Source: DATBJJ01 sp036556425
GTDB lineage: Bacteria; Acidobacteriota; Vicinamibacteria; Vicinamibacterales; 2-12-FULL-66-21
Reading direction: 5' to 3'
DNA length: 64,000 nt
NCBI GenBank assembly: GCA_036556425.1
Contig: DATBJJ010000048.1
Coordinates: 1-64,000, forward strand
Part shown: positions 14,751-23,424 of the stretch, piece by piece
Layout of the letters: each line of letters opens with the position of its first letter
Numbering within the stretch: the stretch's first letter is position 1
Program-made: the position numbers and the translations under genes
The notes under the pieces: model-generated
The model's input: only the letters and a program-made list of their open reading frames with translations
Database searches by the model: none
Told to the model about the DNA's origin: nothing

Positions 14751-16094
14751 CTACTTCAGCGCGTCGAGCGATTTGACGATGCTCTCGATGGCGGCGATGT
14801 CGACTTTAGCCGCGCCCGGCTCACCGGCGCGCGAGGCGAACCCCTCGGCGCCGACGCGAGCCAGCGCGACTTTCTCTTCGCGCCTTCCTTCGTCCGACTT
14901 CACCGTGACGGTCAGCTCCGGCTTGTCGAGCCCGGTCTTCGCGAGGGAGTCGACGAAGCCGGTCGCCCGCACGCCCGTCGCGGCGGAGATCAGGCTGTCG
15001 ACCTTCGTCTGGTCCGCGTCCTTCGCCGACGGCGCGGTCTGGCGCCATTTCTCTTCGTCTTGGCCTTCCTTGTTCTTGACCTTCGTCTTCTCGAAGACGA
15101 TCGTCTCCGCGCCGCGAGCGATCTCGATGCGCGACGTGTTGAAGGGCCGCGCGTCGAACAGATCCTTCTGCCTGAATTCGCCGGGCTCTTTCGTGGCGTC
15201 GGTGAGGAGCGTGGAGTCGATGGTGAAGATCGCCGGGCGGGATTGGTCCTTTGCGTAGACCGCGCCCTCGCCGGCGCCCTTTCCGATGAGCAGCACGGCC
15301 TGCGACGATCCCGTGCCGAGCTGAATGGTCGCCTGCGGCTTGTCGAGCTCGTACTCGGCGAGCGCGCCTTCCGCCGCGGCCATCGATTTCATCTGCAGCG
15401 TGTGGAGGCGGCTCACCAGCGAGTCGACGACGTTGAAGTCGGCGCGTACCTTGACGGGCGCGGTCATCTGCCACTCGCCGGCGGCCCTCGTGAACTGCAG
15501 CGTGCGCTTCGGCGCGACGATGCTCAGCGCGTCGATCTTGTCGCGATCGATCTTCAGGACCGTCTTGTCGCGCAGCGCGAAGGTCGTCTTGTTGAACGTG
15601 CCGTCGAGATACGACGGGATCAGGAACACGCGTTTCTGGTCGGCGACCTTTGCGTAGAGATCGGTTCCCGTCGGGCTCTTGCGGCCGATCTGCAGGCGGT
15701 GCTCCTTGCCGCCCGACTTGAACGAGACCTCGAGCCGCGGCTGCGCGAGGCCGAACTCTCCCAGATCGCCGGGGTTGTCATCGATCACCCGTTGAATCTC
15801 GAGCGAGGAGAGGTTCGTCGTCAAACCGGAGACTTCCGCGCCGTCGGGCTGGCTCGAAAGGCCGCCGGCCTGCGGCTGGACGATCTGCCAGTCGTTCCCT
15901 TTCTTTTGCAGCGTGGTGCGCTCGCCGTTCTCGGCCTTCAGCGTGATCTCTTCGATCTTGTCCGCTTCGACGGTAAAGACTTTGTCCTTCTTGTCGGCGT
16001 CGGACGGTTCGCGCTTCGATTCGACGAAGTAGACATACGCGCCGAGGCCAATCAGGACGACGACGAGGACGGCGAATGTCCGGAGTCCACGCAT
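14751..16094 (-). CDS. DUF4340 protein of a Gld-type ABC transporter
   Basis: A 447-aa protein with one N-terminal membrane helix (MRGLRTFAVLVVVLIGLGAYVYF) and a long extracytoplasmic part made of repeated DUF4340 units, with recurring LGLxxP/WQIxxP-like segments (DWQIVQP, EWQMTAP). DUF4340 proteins accompany GldG/ABC_transp_aux proteins; their role is unknown. ATG 16094 is favoured over 16130 because the latter would overlap the upstream gene end. It lies 1 bp after the GldG-like stop. Confidence 0.85.
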   Translation of the reverse strand: MRGLRTFAVLVVVLIGLGAYVYFVESKREPSDADKKDKVFTVEADKIEEITLKAENGERTTLQKKGNDWQIVQPQAGGLSSQPDGAEVSGLTTNLSSLEIQRVIDDNPGDLGEFGLAQPRLEVSFKSGGKEHRLQIGRKSPTGTDLYAKVADQKRVFLIPSYLDGTFNKTTFALRDKTVLKIDRDKIDALSIVAPKRTLQFTRAAGEWQMTAPVKVRADFNVVDSLVSRLHTLQMKSMAAAEGALAEYELDKPQATIQLGTGSSQAVLLIGKGAGEGAVYAKDQSRPAIFTIDSTLLTDATKEPGEFRQKDLFDARPFNTSRIEIARGAETIVFEKTKVKNKEGQDEEKWRQTAPSAKDADQTKVDSLISAATGVRATGFVDSLAKTGLDKPELTVTVKSDEGRREEKVALARVGAEGFASRAGEPGAAKVDIAAIESIVKSLDALK

Positions 16095-16095
16095 C

Positions 16096-17688
16096 CTAGC
16101 GCCTCCGCCACCATGACTGGATGCCGGCAAGGAACACGAGGCCCGGCAGCACGAACACCGCGAACCAGAAGATCACGCGATCCTGGCCGGCGGTCACGCT
16201 GATGCGGCGATCCTCCGGATTGCGCGGCCGCACGGCGATCATGTTCTCCTGCTGCGACAGCCAGTTGACCATGTTCAGGAACATGTCGGTGTTGCCGCTG
16301 AACCGGCCGACCGCGTTCGATACGAAGTCAGAGTCGCCGACGACCACGACGCGCGTCTCGGGCTTGTTTGGATTCGTCGCCGCGTCGCCGCCGTCGGCCG
16401 GCGGTGGAGGCGTGGCGCCTTCGACCGGCGCGCTGACGGCAACCGCGAGCGAGACCGGTCCGGGCACGTCGCCGCTCGCGGGATCCTGCCGCGCCGAGCC
16501 TTCGGCCATCAACGTCTTCAGATCGGTTTCCGCCCAACTGTTGCGACCGCTCATGACGATGGAGGTCGCGACGTGTCCGTTGGTGCCTCCCTCGATCGGC
16601 TTGACCGAGCGCGTGTACGGAAACGCCGTCTGATAGCGGAACGTGTTGGTGATGGCGTGATACGGATACGGCGGCGCCGCGACCGGGACGTCCGCTTGCG
16701 CGCCGCGCAACTGGCTCAACGGATCGAGCACGGCGTTGTTCCCGAGATCGACACCCCACTCCTTCGCGAGCGCGATGATGTTGGTGAGCGGCGCCGAATC
16801 CGCCCGCTGCGGCGGATCGATCATCGCGAGCAGCTTGCCGCCCTTCGCGAGATACGCTTTGAGCTTGGCGAGCTCCGGATCCGCGAGATCCGTCTTCGGT
16901 CCGGCGAGGACGACGACCGAGGCATCGGCCGGGACGTCCTGCTGCAGCAGCGTGAGCGGTTCGGTCGCGAAGTGATCCCCCTTCAGTTCGGCGGAGATCC
17001 CCCCGAAGCCGTCGCCGGCGCTGCTCTGCAGATCGCGTTCGCCGTGGCCCTGAACGAAGTAGATTTTCGGCTCTTTGTCCTGAAGGAGCTTGATGAGACC
17101 GTTCGTGAGGTCCTGCTCCTGCTCCGACGTCACGCGCTGCTCGCGTCCCTCGTACTGCATGAGGATCGTGCCGAGCCCGCTCTCCTTCAATTGCTCCGCG
17201 GCCGACGGCCGCTTCTCGGGGTCGACGTAGTCGATCTGGAAGTTCTTCGACAAGTACGCGTACTCGTCGAGGCGCGTGCGGAATCGATCGAAGTCTTCGG
17301 TTCTCGCGAACACGGTGACGCGCACCGGCTTCGTCAGGCCCTGCACGACTTTCTTCGTCTGCTCCGACAGCGTGTACTGACTTGCCGCCGTCAGATCCCA
17401 GCGCTTGTTGTGGCGCTCGGCGAGGTAGTTGATCGCGCCGAGGATGCCGAGCACGACGAGGATGCTCGCCGCCGCCAGCGATCCATGGCGCGCCTGCCTG
17501 CCGGAGAAGTCGCGCGCGATCTCGCGCCACTGGCTCATGACGTAGAGCAGCACGCAGACGAGCCCGGCGATGGCGAGGCCGTACCACCATCCCCATTCGG
17601 GCCGAAGGTTCCTGATGGCCACGGCGGCGAACACGAGCGCCACGCCCAGCCAGCCCAGAAGTCCCAGAATTTTTTTCAGCATAGACAA
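16096..17688 (-). CDS. GldG-like ABC transporter auxiliary protein
   Basis: A 530-aa membrane protein. Three hydrophobic segments lie near the N-terminus (about 8-25, 35-52, 70-88), then an ABC_transp_aux/GldG domain (TLSEQTKKVVQGL, VRVTVFAR, IYFVQGHGERD, VVLAGPKTDL) and a final membrane helix (about 505-525) followed by WWRRR. In Bacteroidota GldG works with GldA and GldF in gliding; in other phyla the function of this module is not known. It is the third gene of the operon. Confidence 0.88.
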   Translation of the reverse strand: MSMLKKILGLLGWLGVALVFAAVAIRNLRPEWGWWYGLAIAGLVCVLLYVMSQWREIARDFSGRQARHGSLAAASILVVLGILGAINYLAERHNKRWDLTAASQYTLSEQTKKVVQGLTKPVRVTVFARTEDFDRFRTRLDEYAYLSKNFQIDYVDPEKRPSAAEQLKESGLGTILMQYEGREQRVTSEQEQDLTNGLIKLLQDKEPKIYFVQGHGERDLQSSAGDGFGGISAELKGDHFATEPLTLLQQDVPADASVVVLAGPKTDLADPELAKLKAYLAKGGKLLAMIDPPQRADSAPLTNIIALAKEWGVDLGNNAVLDPLSQLRGAQADVPVAAPPYPYHAITNTFRYQTAFPYTRSVKPIEGGTNGHVATSIVMSGRNSWAETDLKTLMAEGSARQDPASGDVPGPVSLAVAVSAPVEGATPPPPADGGDAATNPNKPETRVVVVGDSDFVSNAVGRFSGNTDMFLNMVNWLSQQENMIAVRPRNPEDRRISVTAGQDRVIFWFAVFVLPGLVFLAGIQSWWRRR

Positions 17689-17718
17689 CAGTTCTTCAGC
17701 GAGACGCGAATCGGCGCG

Positions 17719-18492
17719 TCAGCCGCGCCAGCGTTCGGAATCCACCGACTTCGCCGTGAGGAAGAGACCGAACGTGATGAAGCTCAGGTAGTAGATCACG
17801 TGCTTCGTGTCGATGATGCCCTTCGTGAAATCGTCGAAGTGCGCCGTGATCGAGAGAAACGACAGCAGCGTGCGCGCCGTCGGACCGACCGAATCGGCGA
17901 GCCAGTTGATGATCCAGAGCAGCAGGAACACCGCGAACGTCAGGAAGCCCGCGACGATCTGGTTTTTCGTCAGGCTCGAGATGAGAAGTCCCACCGCGAG
18001 AAAACAGCCTCCCATCAGCATCAGGCCGAAGTAGCCGACGACGACCGGCTTCCATTCGGGGTTGCCCAGGCGGAAGAGAATCGCCATGTCGACGGCCGTG
18101 ACGAGCAGCATCGCGCCGAACAGCCCGAGCGCCCCGAGGAACTTCCCGAGGATGATCTGCACGTCGGTGATCGGCGAGGTCAGCAGGAGCTCGATCGTTC
18201 CCGACCGCTTCTCCTCCGAATACGTCCGCATCGTCACCATCGGCATCACGAAGAGCGTGATGATCGCGAGGTTGTGGAACACGCCGCGGATCATCATCTC
18301 GTTCACGTTGACGGAGCCGCCGCCGCCCATCGACATGCGTTGGCTCGTCTCGATGAACGAGTTGAGGAACACGTAGAAGAAAAACCCGGAGAGCAGCGCG
18401 AACAAGCCGACGAGGATGTAGCCCATCGGCGACGCGAAATACGATCGCAGCTCTTTGCCGGCAATCGCGAGGACGTTGCGGACGCTAACCAT
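17719..18492 (-). CDS. ABC transporter permease (GldF-like)
   Basis: A 257-aa ABC-2-type permease with about six membrane helices; FVMPMVTMRTYSEEKRSGTIELLLTSP is split over the typical ABC-2 signature (TYSEEKRSGTIE). It pairs with the ATPase encoded just upstream, with which it overlaps by 8 bp. With the GldG-like and DUF4340 proteins it should form one inner-membrane complex. Confidence 0.9.
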   Translation of the reverse strand: MVSVRNVLAIAGKELRSYFASPMGYILVGLFALLSGFFFYVFLNSFIETSQRMSMGGGGSVNVNEMMIRGVFHNLAIITLFVMPMVTMRTYSEEKRSGTIELLLTSPITDVQIILGKFLGALGLFGAMLLVTAVDMAILFRLGNPEWKPVVVGYFGLMLMGGCFLAVGLLISSLTKNQIVAGFLTFAVFLLLWIINWLADSVGPTARTLLSFLSITAHFDDFTKGIIDTKHVIYYLSFITFGLFLTAKSVDSERWRG

Positions 18493-19456
18493 TGGCCGCC
18501 TCCTCGCCCGCCTCGGCGGGGCGCGAGGCCTCAGCCGGCGTTTCGTCGGTCGTGACCTGCAGGAAGATCTCTTCGAGGCTCATTCGCATCGGCCGCATCT
18601 CGAGCAGTCCCCATCCGCGGTTGACGATCGTGCGCGCCAGCTCGCGGCGGACGTCGGTGCCGCGCTCGCTCTCGACCTCGTATCCGCCGTCCGAGGCGGC
18701 CACGCGCGTGACGCCGGGAATCCCCGCGAGCGTCGGGCCCGCTTCAGCGCCCTCCGTGTCGATCTGCACGTACATCGTTTCCGCGCCCTTCAGCCGCGCG
18801 GTCAGGTTCTGCGGCGTGTCGACCGCGACCACGCGGCCCTTGTTGATGATTACGACGCGCTGACACGTTTGAGAGACTTCGGGGAGGATGTGCGTGCTGA
18901 GCACGATCGTGTGATCGCCCGCGAGGCTGCGAATGAGCTCGCGCGTCTCGATGATCTGCTTGGGATCGAGACCCGCGGTCGGCTCGTCGAGAATCAGCAC
19001 CTCGGGGTTGTGTATCAACGCCTGCGCGAGACCGACGCGCTGCTTGTAGCCCTTCGAGAGCTTCGAGCAGTGCCGCGCCGCCATGTCGGCGACGCGCGTG
19101 CGCTCCATCACCGAATCGACGCGCGTCTTCCGCTCGGACGAAGGCACCGCCTTGATCTTCGCGACGAAGTCGAGGTACTCGCGCACGGTCATGTCGGGAT
19201 AGAGCGGCGGCGTCTCCGGCAGATAGCCGGTGCGCCGTTTGGCGTCGAGCGGATTGGTGAACACATCGAAGCCAGCCACGAGCGCTTTGCCTTCGGATGC
19301 CGGGATGTACCCGGTGAGGATGCGCATCGTCGTGGTTTTTCCGGCGCCGTTCGGCCCGAGAAAACCGAGGATCTCGCCGCGTTCCACCCGAAAACTAACG
19401 TCGTCGACGGCGGTGACCCGTCCGTACTTCTTGCTGACGTGTTGAACCTCGATCAC
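18485..19456 (-). CDS. ABC transporter ATP-binding protein (GldA-like)
   Basis: A 323-aa ATPase. Walker A is GPNGAGKTTT, the signature is LSKGYKQRVGLAQ (K in place of the usual G at position 3), Walker B is VLILDEPTAGLDP and the H-loop is STHILPE. The last 90 residues are an extra C-terminal domain common in ABC-2 ATPases, ending in an Ala/Glu-rich tail. First gene of the operon that runs to the PBP4 gene. Confidence 0.93.
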   Translation of the reverse strand: MIEVQHVSKKYGRVTAVDDVSFRVERGEILGFLGPNGAGKTTTMRILTGYIPASEGKALVAGFDVFTNPLDAKRRTGYLPETPPLYPDMTVREYLDFVAKIKAVPSSERKTRVDSVMERTRVADMAARHCSKLSKGYKQRVGLAQALIHNPEVLILDEPTAGLDPKQIIETRELIRSLAGDHTIVLSTHILPEVSQTCQRVVIINKGRVVAVDTPQNLTARLKGAETMYVQIDTEGAEAGPTLAGIPGVTRVAASDGGYEVESERGTDVRRELARTIVNRGWGLLEMRPMRMSLEEIFLQVTTDETPAEASRPAEAGEEAANG

Positions 19457-19642
19457 AGAAGACTCCAGCAGCAGAGAGGGGACGAATCGCCCCTGCGGGT
19501 GCGTAACATATAGTCAGAAAAGCCAATTAGACGGCAAACCGTAATGCTATCGACAGCATGAAAAAGGTGTCAAGGGCACGGTGCCCGTTGTCATGGCCCT
19601 GTAATGACGCTGAAAGGTGGCTGGCAGTTGCGCCGGACGACG
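19457..19642. other. Divergent intergenic region with small palindromes
   Basis: About 185 bp between the ABC operon and the ArsR-type gene. It holds an AT-rich block (around 19507-19530) that could carry the reverse promoter, an imperfect 16-bp palindrome ATGCTATCGACAGCAT at about 19545-19560 and a perfect GGGCAC/GTGCCC hairpin at 19574-19586. No gene is visible. Confidence 0.4.
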
Positions 19643-19660
19643 TATGAGCGTATGCTCATA
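19643..19660 (+). promoter_or_regulatory. SmtB/ArsR-type operator
   Basis: TATGAGC-GTAT-GCTCATA is a perfect 7-bp inverted repeat just before the ATG at 19668. It has the TGA-N-TCA layout of SmtB/ZiaR/CadC operators, and a TATATT hexamer overlaps its right arm. Binding here would block transcription of the regulator and the pump gene, the usual autoregulation. Confidence 0.65.
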
Positions 19661-19667
19661 TATTCAT

Positions 19668-20189
19668 ATGTCAACCGCTTCGAAGGCGCGCCTCACAGGC
19701 GTGCCGCCCATCGAGGATCACGACAACTGCGACGCCACGCATCTCGACCCGAACAGCTGGGCGGCGATCCGTCAGCGGCTGCTTCCCGCGCGAACCGTTG
19801 AAGGGCTCGCGGATACGTTCCGCGCCCTTGGCGATCCGACGCGCGTGCGGATTCTCGACGCGCTCTCGACGGGCGAGCTCTGCGTCTGCGACATCGCGTC
19901 GCTCGTCGGGATCAGCGAGTCCGCGGTGTCTCATCAATTGCGGCTGCTTCGGGGCATGCGGCTCGTCCGCCCGCGCCGCGCCGGCCGCCTCGTCTACTAC
20001 GCGGTCGACGATCACCACATCCTCGAGCTCCTGCGCCAGGCGATGACGCACGTGGAAGAGCTTTCAGCTGTCAGCCCTGAGCTGTCAGCTGCCAGCTCCC
20101 AGCTGCCAGCTTCCAGCTCCCAGCTGCCAGCTTCCAGCTCGCAGCTTCCCGCCGGAGCGGACCGCGGACCGCGGGGAGCGGGACGTTAG
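19668..20189 (+). CDS. ArsR/SmtB-family zinc-type metal repressor
   Basis: A 173-aa winged-helix repressor. The recognition helix region is SESAVSHQLRLLR. A complete alpha5 metal site is present as D-x-H-x10-H-x2-E in DDHHILELLRQAMTHVEE, the zinc site of SmtB/ZiaR. ELCVCD on the alpha3 helix and an N-terminal DHDNCD supply possible extra thiolate ligands, so Zn, Cd or Pb are plausible signals. The last 30 residues are a 7-residue repeat (SSQLPAS) created by a heptamer array. ATG 19668 is preferred because the operator lies just before it; the gene sits directly upstream of the P-type ATPase. Confidence 0.9.
   Translation: MSTASKARLTGVPPIEDHDNCDATHLDPNSWAAIRQRLLPARTVEGLADTFRALGDPTRVRILDALSTGELCVCDIASLVGISESAVSHQLRLLRGMRLVRPRRAGRLVYYAVDDHHILELLRQAMTHVEELSAVSPELSAASSQLPASSSQLPASSSQLPAGADRGPRGAGR
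20065..20148 (+). repeat. Twelve-unit heptamer array CAGCTNC inside the ArsR-type gene
   Basis: The 84 bp are exactly twelve 7-bp words, mostly CAGCTGC, CAGCTCC and CAGCTTC. Three units make 21 bp, hence the translated 7-residue period SSQLPAS. The array lies after the folded repressor domain and so lengthens its tail without a frameshift. Confidence 0.85.
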
Positions 20190-20191
20190 TC

Positions 20192-22312
20192 ATGGCTACC
20201 TGCACGGTCTGCGAGCTGCACGCGGAATCCGTCTTCAAGATCGAGGGTATGGACTGCCACGAGGAAGTGGCGATCCTCGAGCACCGTCTGAAGGGGCTCA
20301 GCGGACTCGAAGCGCTCGACGCGGACGTCGTCGGCCAGCGGCTGCGCGTGCAGTACGATGCGGCGAAGCTGTCGACGTCGAGCATCGCGGAAGCGGTCGC
20401 GCAAACGGGCATGCGCGCGTGGCTCGAGCACGAGGCGCCGCGTCCCACCGCCGGATCCGAGTGGCGCGATCGGTTGGTCGCGTTGTCGGGCGTCTCGCTC
20501 CTCGTCGGACTCGCCCTTCAGTTCGCCGGCATCGCCGGTCCGCTCGCGTGGATTCCGTTCGCGGCGTCGGTCGCGCTCGCGGGCACGCAGACCGTCCCGC
20601 GCGCGTGGAGGTCAATCGCCGCGCGGCGGCTCGACATCCACGTGCTGATGCTCGTCGCGGTGGCCGGCGCGATGGCGCTGGGCGAGTGGGCCGAGGGCGC
20701 CTCGGTCGTTTTCCTGTTCGCGCTCGCGCAGATTCTCGAGGCCCGCGCGATGGCGCGCGCGCGCGGCGCGATTCGCGCGCTGATGGATCTCGCGCCGGCC
20801 GAGGCGCTCGTCATTCGCTGCTGCAAGCAGCAGCTCATTCCGGTCGACGACGTCCGCGTCGGCGACGTCGTCATCGTGCGGCCCGGAGAGAAGATCCCGC
20901 TCGACGGCAAGGTGTCGCGCGGCGAGAGCTTCGTGAATCAAGCGCCGATCACCGGAGAATCGCTGCCGGTCGACAAGCAGCCGGGCGACGACGTGTTCGC
21001 GGGCGCGATCAACGGACGCGGCGCGCTGGAAGTCGAGGTCACGCGGCTGCGGCGCGATTCCACGCTCGCGCGGATCATCCATCTTGTCGAGCACGCGCAG
21101 TCGCAGCGCGCGCCGAGCCAGACGTTCGTCGATCGCTTCGCGCGCGTCTACACGCCTGTCGTGCTCGCGATCGCGGTCGCGATCGCCGTCGTGCCGCCGC
21201 TCGTCCTCGGCGCGGCATGGAGCACGTGGATCTATCGATCGCTCGTGCTGCTCGTGATCTCCTGTCCGTGCGCGCTCGTCATCTCGACACCCGTCTCGAT
21301 CGTGTCCGCGCTTGCCGCGGCTGCGCGCAAGGGCGTGTTGATCAAAGGGGGCGCGCGGCTCGAGCGGCTCGCCGCGGTGAAGTGCGTGGCGTTCGACAAG
21401 ACCGGCACGCTGACCAGAGGCCGTCTTCGCGTCACCGAAGTCGTGCCGCTCGACGGGGCGGCGCCGTCCGAGATCCTCGCGCTCGCGGCCTCCCTCGAGA
21501 CCCGTTCGGAGCATCCGATCGGCCGCGCGATCGTCGAGTACGCCGAGGCGACGGGCGTGGTGGTCTCATCGCCCGCGCGCGTCGAAGCGCTGCCCGGCCT
21601 CGGCGCGCACGGCCTCGTCGGCGACCGTGCCGTCATCGTCGGCAGCCACCGCTTGTTCGAGGAACGCGGGCTCTGCGTGCCGGCGGTCGAGACGGCGCTC
21701 GATGCGCTCGCGGCGAGCGGGCACAGCACGGTCATCGTCGGCATGGATGGAAAAGCGGCCGGCGTGATCGGCGTCGCGGACGAAGTCCGCGAGTCGGCGC
21801 GCGATGCCGTGGCGATGCTCACCGCCTACGGCGTCGAGCACGTGGTCCTGCTCACCGGCGATCACGCGCCCGCCGCGAAAGCGATCGCGGAGTCCGTCGG
21901 CATTCGCGAGATTCGCGCGGACCTGCTTCCCGAGCACAAGCTCGACGCGGTGGGAGAGCTGAAGGCGCAGCACGGCGCGCTCGCGATGGTCGGCGACGGG
22001 GTCAACGACGCGCCGGCGCTCGCCGCCGCGGATGTCGGAATCGCGATGGGCGTCGCCGGATCCGACGCCGCGCTCGAGACCGCGGATGTCGCGCTGATGG
22101 CCGACGAGCTCGCGAAGATCCCCTACGCGCTGCGATTGAGCCGCGCGACCGCGCGGAACATCCGATTCAACATCGTCTTCTCGCTCGCGCTGAAGGCGGC
22201 GTTCCTCGTGATGGCGCTCGCCGGCGCCGCCACGCTGTGGATGGCTGTGGTCGCAGACACCGGCGCCTCGCTCATCGTGATCGCGAACGCGCTCCGGCTG
22301 CTCCGGGAGTGA
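20192..22312 (+). CDS. zntA: Zn/Cd/Pb-exporting P1B-type ATPase
   Basis: A 706-aa inner-membrane metal-efflux pump. An N-terminal HMA-like domain carries GMDCHEE (MDCxxE rather than MDCxxC) after a CTVCELH site. The actuator TGES is at about 251-254, the CPC membrane metal motif in ISCPCAL (about 355), the phosphorylated Asp in DKTGTLT, the SEHPIG HP motif, GDGVNDAPALA and the final-helix Asp (ADTGAS) typical of Zn/Cd pumps. It follows the metal repressor by 2 bp. Confidence 0.95.
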   Translation: MATCTVCELHAESVFKIEGMDCHEEVAILEHRLKGLSGLEALDADVVGQRLRVQYDAAKLSTSSIAEAVAQTGMRAWLEHEAPRPTAGSEWRDRLVALSGVSLLVGLALQFAGIAGPLAWIPFAASVALAGTQTVPRAWRSIAARRLDIHVLMLVAVAGAMALGEWAEGASVVFLFALAQILEARAMARARGAIRALMDLAPAEALVIRCCKQQLIPVDDVRVGDVVIVRPGEKIPLDGKVSRGESFVNQAPITGESLPVDKQPGDDVFAGAINGRGALEVEVTRLRRDSTLARIIHLVEHAQSQRAPSQTFVDRFARVYTPVVLAIAVAIAVVPPLVLGAAWSTWIYRSLVLLVISCPCALVISTPVSIVSALAAAARKGVLIKGGARLERLAAVKCVAFDKTGTLTRGRLRVTEVVPLDGAAPSEILALAASLETRSEHPIGRAIVEYAEATGVVVSSPARVEALPGLGAHGLVGDRAVIVGSHRLFEERGLCVPAVETALDALAASGHSTVIVGMDGKAAGVIGVADEVRESARDAVAMLTAYGVEHVVLLTGDHAPAAKAIAESVGIREIRADLLPEHKLDAVGELKAQHGALAMVGDGVNDAPALAAADVGIAMGVAGSDAALETADVALMADELAKIPYALRLSRATARNIRFNIVFSLALKAAFLVMALAGAATLWMAVVADTGASLIVIANALRLLRE

Positions 22313-23035
22313 CTACGCTTTTCTATTCGTGAAGAAATGCTGATCGACGAACTCGTCGACCTTGGCTTGGTCGTCGGGATCGACCTTTTCGAACTGCAGC
22401 CCCATGCCGACGCGTCGATCGCTCCACGCGACGCGTGATTCCGCCTCGATGTCGCGCTTCGATCCAGGAAGGCGAAATCTGACGCGGACCTTGTCATCCT
22501 GTTGAAGCGGGCTCATCGTGCGGATCGCGAGCCCGCCCTTGCTCAAGTTGAGCGTCAGCGCCGCCGCGATCGTGTTGCCGAATCGATACGCGACCGGAAT
22601 GCCCAGCACCACGCGAGGGCTGCCGCGCCTGTTGAAGTTGTCGGGGAAGAGATGCGGCGCGAGCGACGGCAGGATGTGCTGCACCGCGCTGTACTCGTTC
22701 ACGTAGCCGGAGACGCCGAGCGCCGCGAGATCGCGCACTTCGTCGGCGGTCGCGATCGTGCCGCTGAACACGAGGATCGGCACGCGTCCCTCGTCCAGCT
22801 TTCGAATCGATCGCACCAGCTCGACGCCGCCCGCGTGCGGGAGCCGCAGATCGAGCACGATGAGATCGATGCGCGCGAGATCCGCGCGCACGCGCGCCAG
22901 CAGTTCCGCGGCGCTCTTGACGGTCAGCGCCGTGTGACCCGCTCCCAACAGAGCGGTGGCGAAGCGATCGCGAACGAACGCGGTATCGTCGGCGACGATG
23001 ACGGTCTTTGAAGTCGTCACAGCTGTAGCCGGCAC
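22313..23035 (-). CDS. Response regulator with PilZ output domain
   Basis: A 240-aa two-domain protein: receiver domain (about 10-125) with VIVADD and the phospho-acceptor in IVLDLRLP, then a PilZ domain (about 137-235) with RRGSPRVVL and LNLSKGGLAI. PilZ domains usually bind cyclic-di-GMP through RxxxR and (D/N)xSxxG; both are recognisable here (RRGSPR, NLSKGG). It could link phosphorylation to c-di-GMP control of surface behaviour. No kinase is adjacent. Confidence 0.88.
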   Translation of the reverse strand: MPATAVTTSKTVIVADDTAFVRDRFATALLGAGHTALTVKSAAELLARVRADLARIDLIVLDLRLPHAGGVELVRSIRKLDEGRVPILVFSGTIATADEVRDLAALGVSGYVNEYSAVQHILPSLAPHLFPDNFNRRGSPRVVLGIPVAYRFGNTIAAALTLNLSKGGLAIRTMSPLQQDDKVRVRFRLPGSKRDIEAESRVAWSDRRVGMGLQFEKVDPDDQAKVDEFVDQHFFTNRKA

Positions 23036-23077
23036 GCCTCGACGTATCGGCGGTGCCGGATACGGGCGTTAGGCTCG

Positions 23078-23107
23078 TTGCAGAATTTATCAGGTTCTCG
23101 CTATAAT
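23078..23107 (+). promoter_or_regulatory. Sigma70-like promoter of lysW-larE
   Basis: TTGCAG (23078-23083) and TATAAT (23102-23107) with an 18-bp spacer, about 53 bp before the ATG at 23161. A GAGGAG ribosome-binding site lies 6 bp before that ATG. Confidence 0.65.
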
Positions 23108-23160
23108 CCGAAGTCTTGCCGCGTTGAGCGCGCGTGTGTGCTGGAGTTTGAGGAGCTGGT

Positions 23161-23424
23161 ATGGCGACCTGTCCGGAGTGTGATGCCGACATCGAAGTCG
23201 ATGAATTCGATGTCGACAAGGGCGACCTCATAAGCTGCCCCGAGTGCGGCTCCAACCTTGAAGTGACGACGACATCGCCCGTCGAGCTCGAGACCGCCGA
23301 CGACGACGACGACGAAGAAGACGACGAGAAATCCGACGACGATAGCGACGCCGACGATCTCGATGACGACGATCTCGATGGAGATGACGACGACGACGCG
23401 GACGGGGAGGACTGGGAGGAGTGA
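23161..23424 (+). CDS. lysW: LysW-like carrier protein with Asp-rich insert
   Basis: An 87-aa acidic protein. The N-terminal zinc ribbon has two CPEC motifs (Cys4/Cys7 and about Cys27/Cys30), spaced as in LysW, the amino-group carrier protein of the alpha-aminoadipate lysine pathway. The C-terminus ends GEDWEE, close to the EDWGE of LysW whose last Glu carries the substrate. Between them lies a run of about 40 residues that is almost only Asp/Glu. No lysX, lysZ or argX partner is nearby; the stop overlaps the GTG of larE instead. A role in larE chemistry is inferred only from this coupling. Confidence 0.78.
   Translation: MATCPECDADIEVDEFDVDKGDLISCPECGSNLEVTTTSPVELETADDDDDEEDDEKSDDDSDADDLDDDDLDGDDDDDADGEDWEE

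Noticed and set aside
23281..23420. GAC-rich stretch as non-coding low-complexity DNA
   Set aside because: It is bracketed by the LysW zinc ribbon and the EDWEE end in one frame, with promoter, ribosome-binding site and larE overlap.
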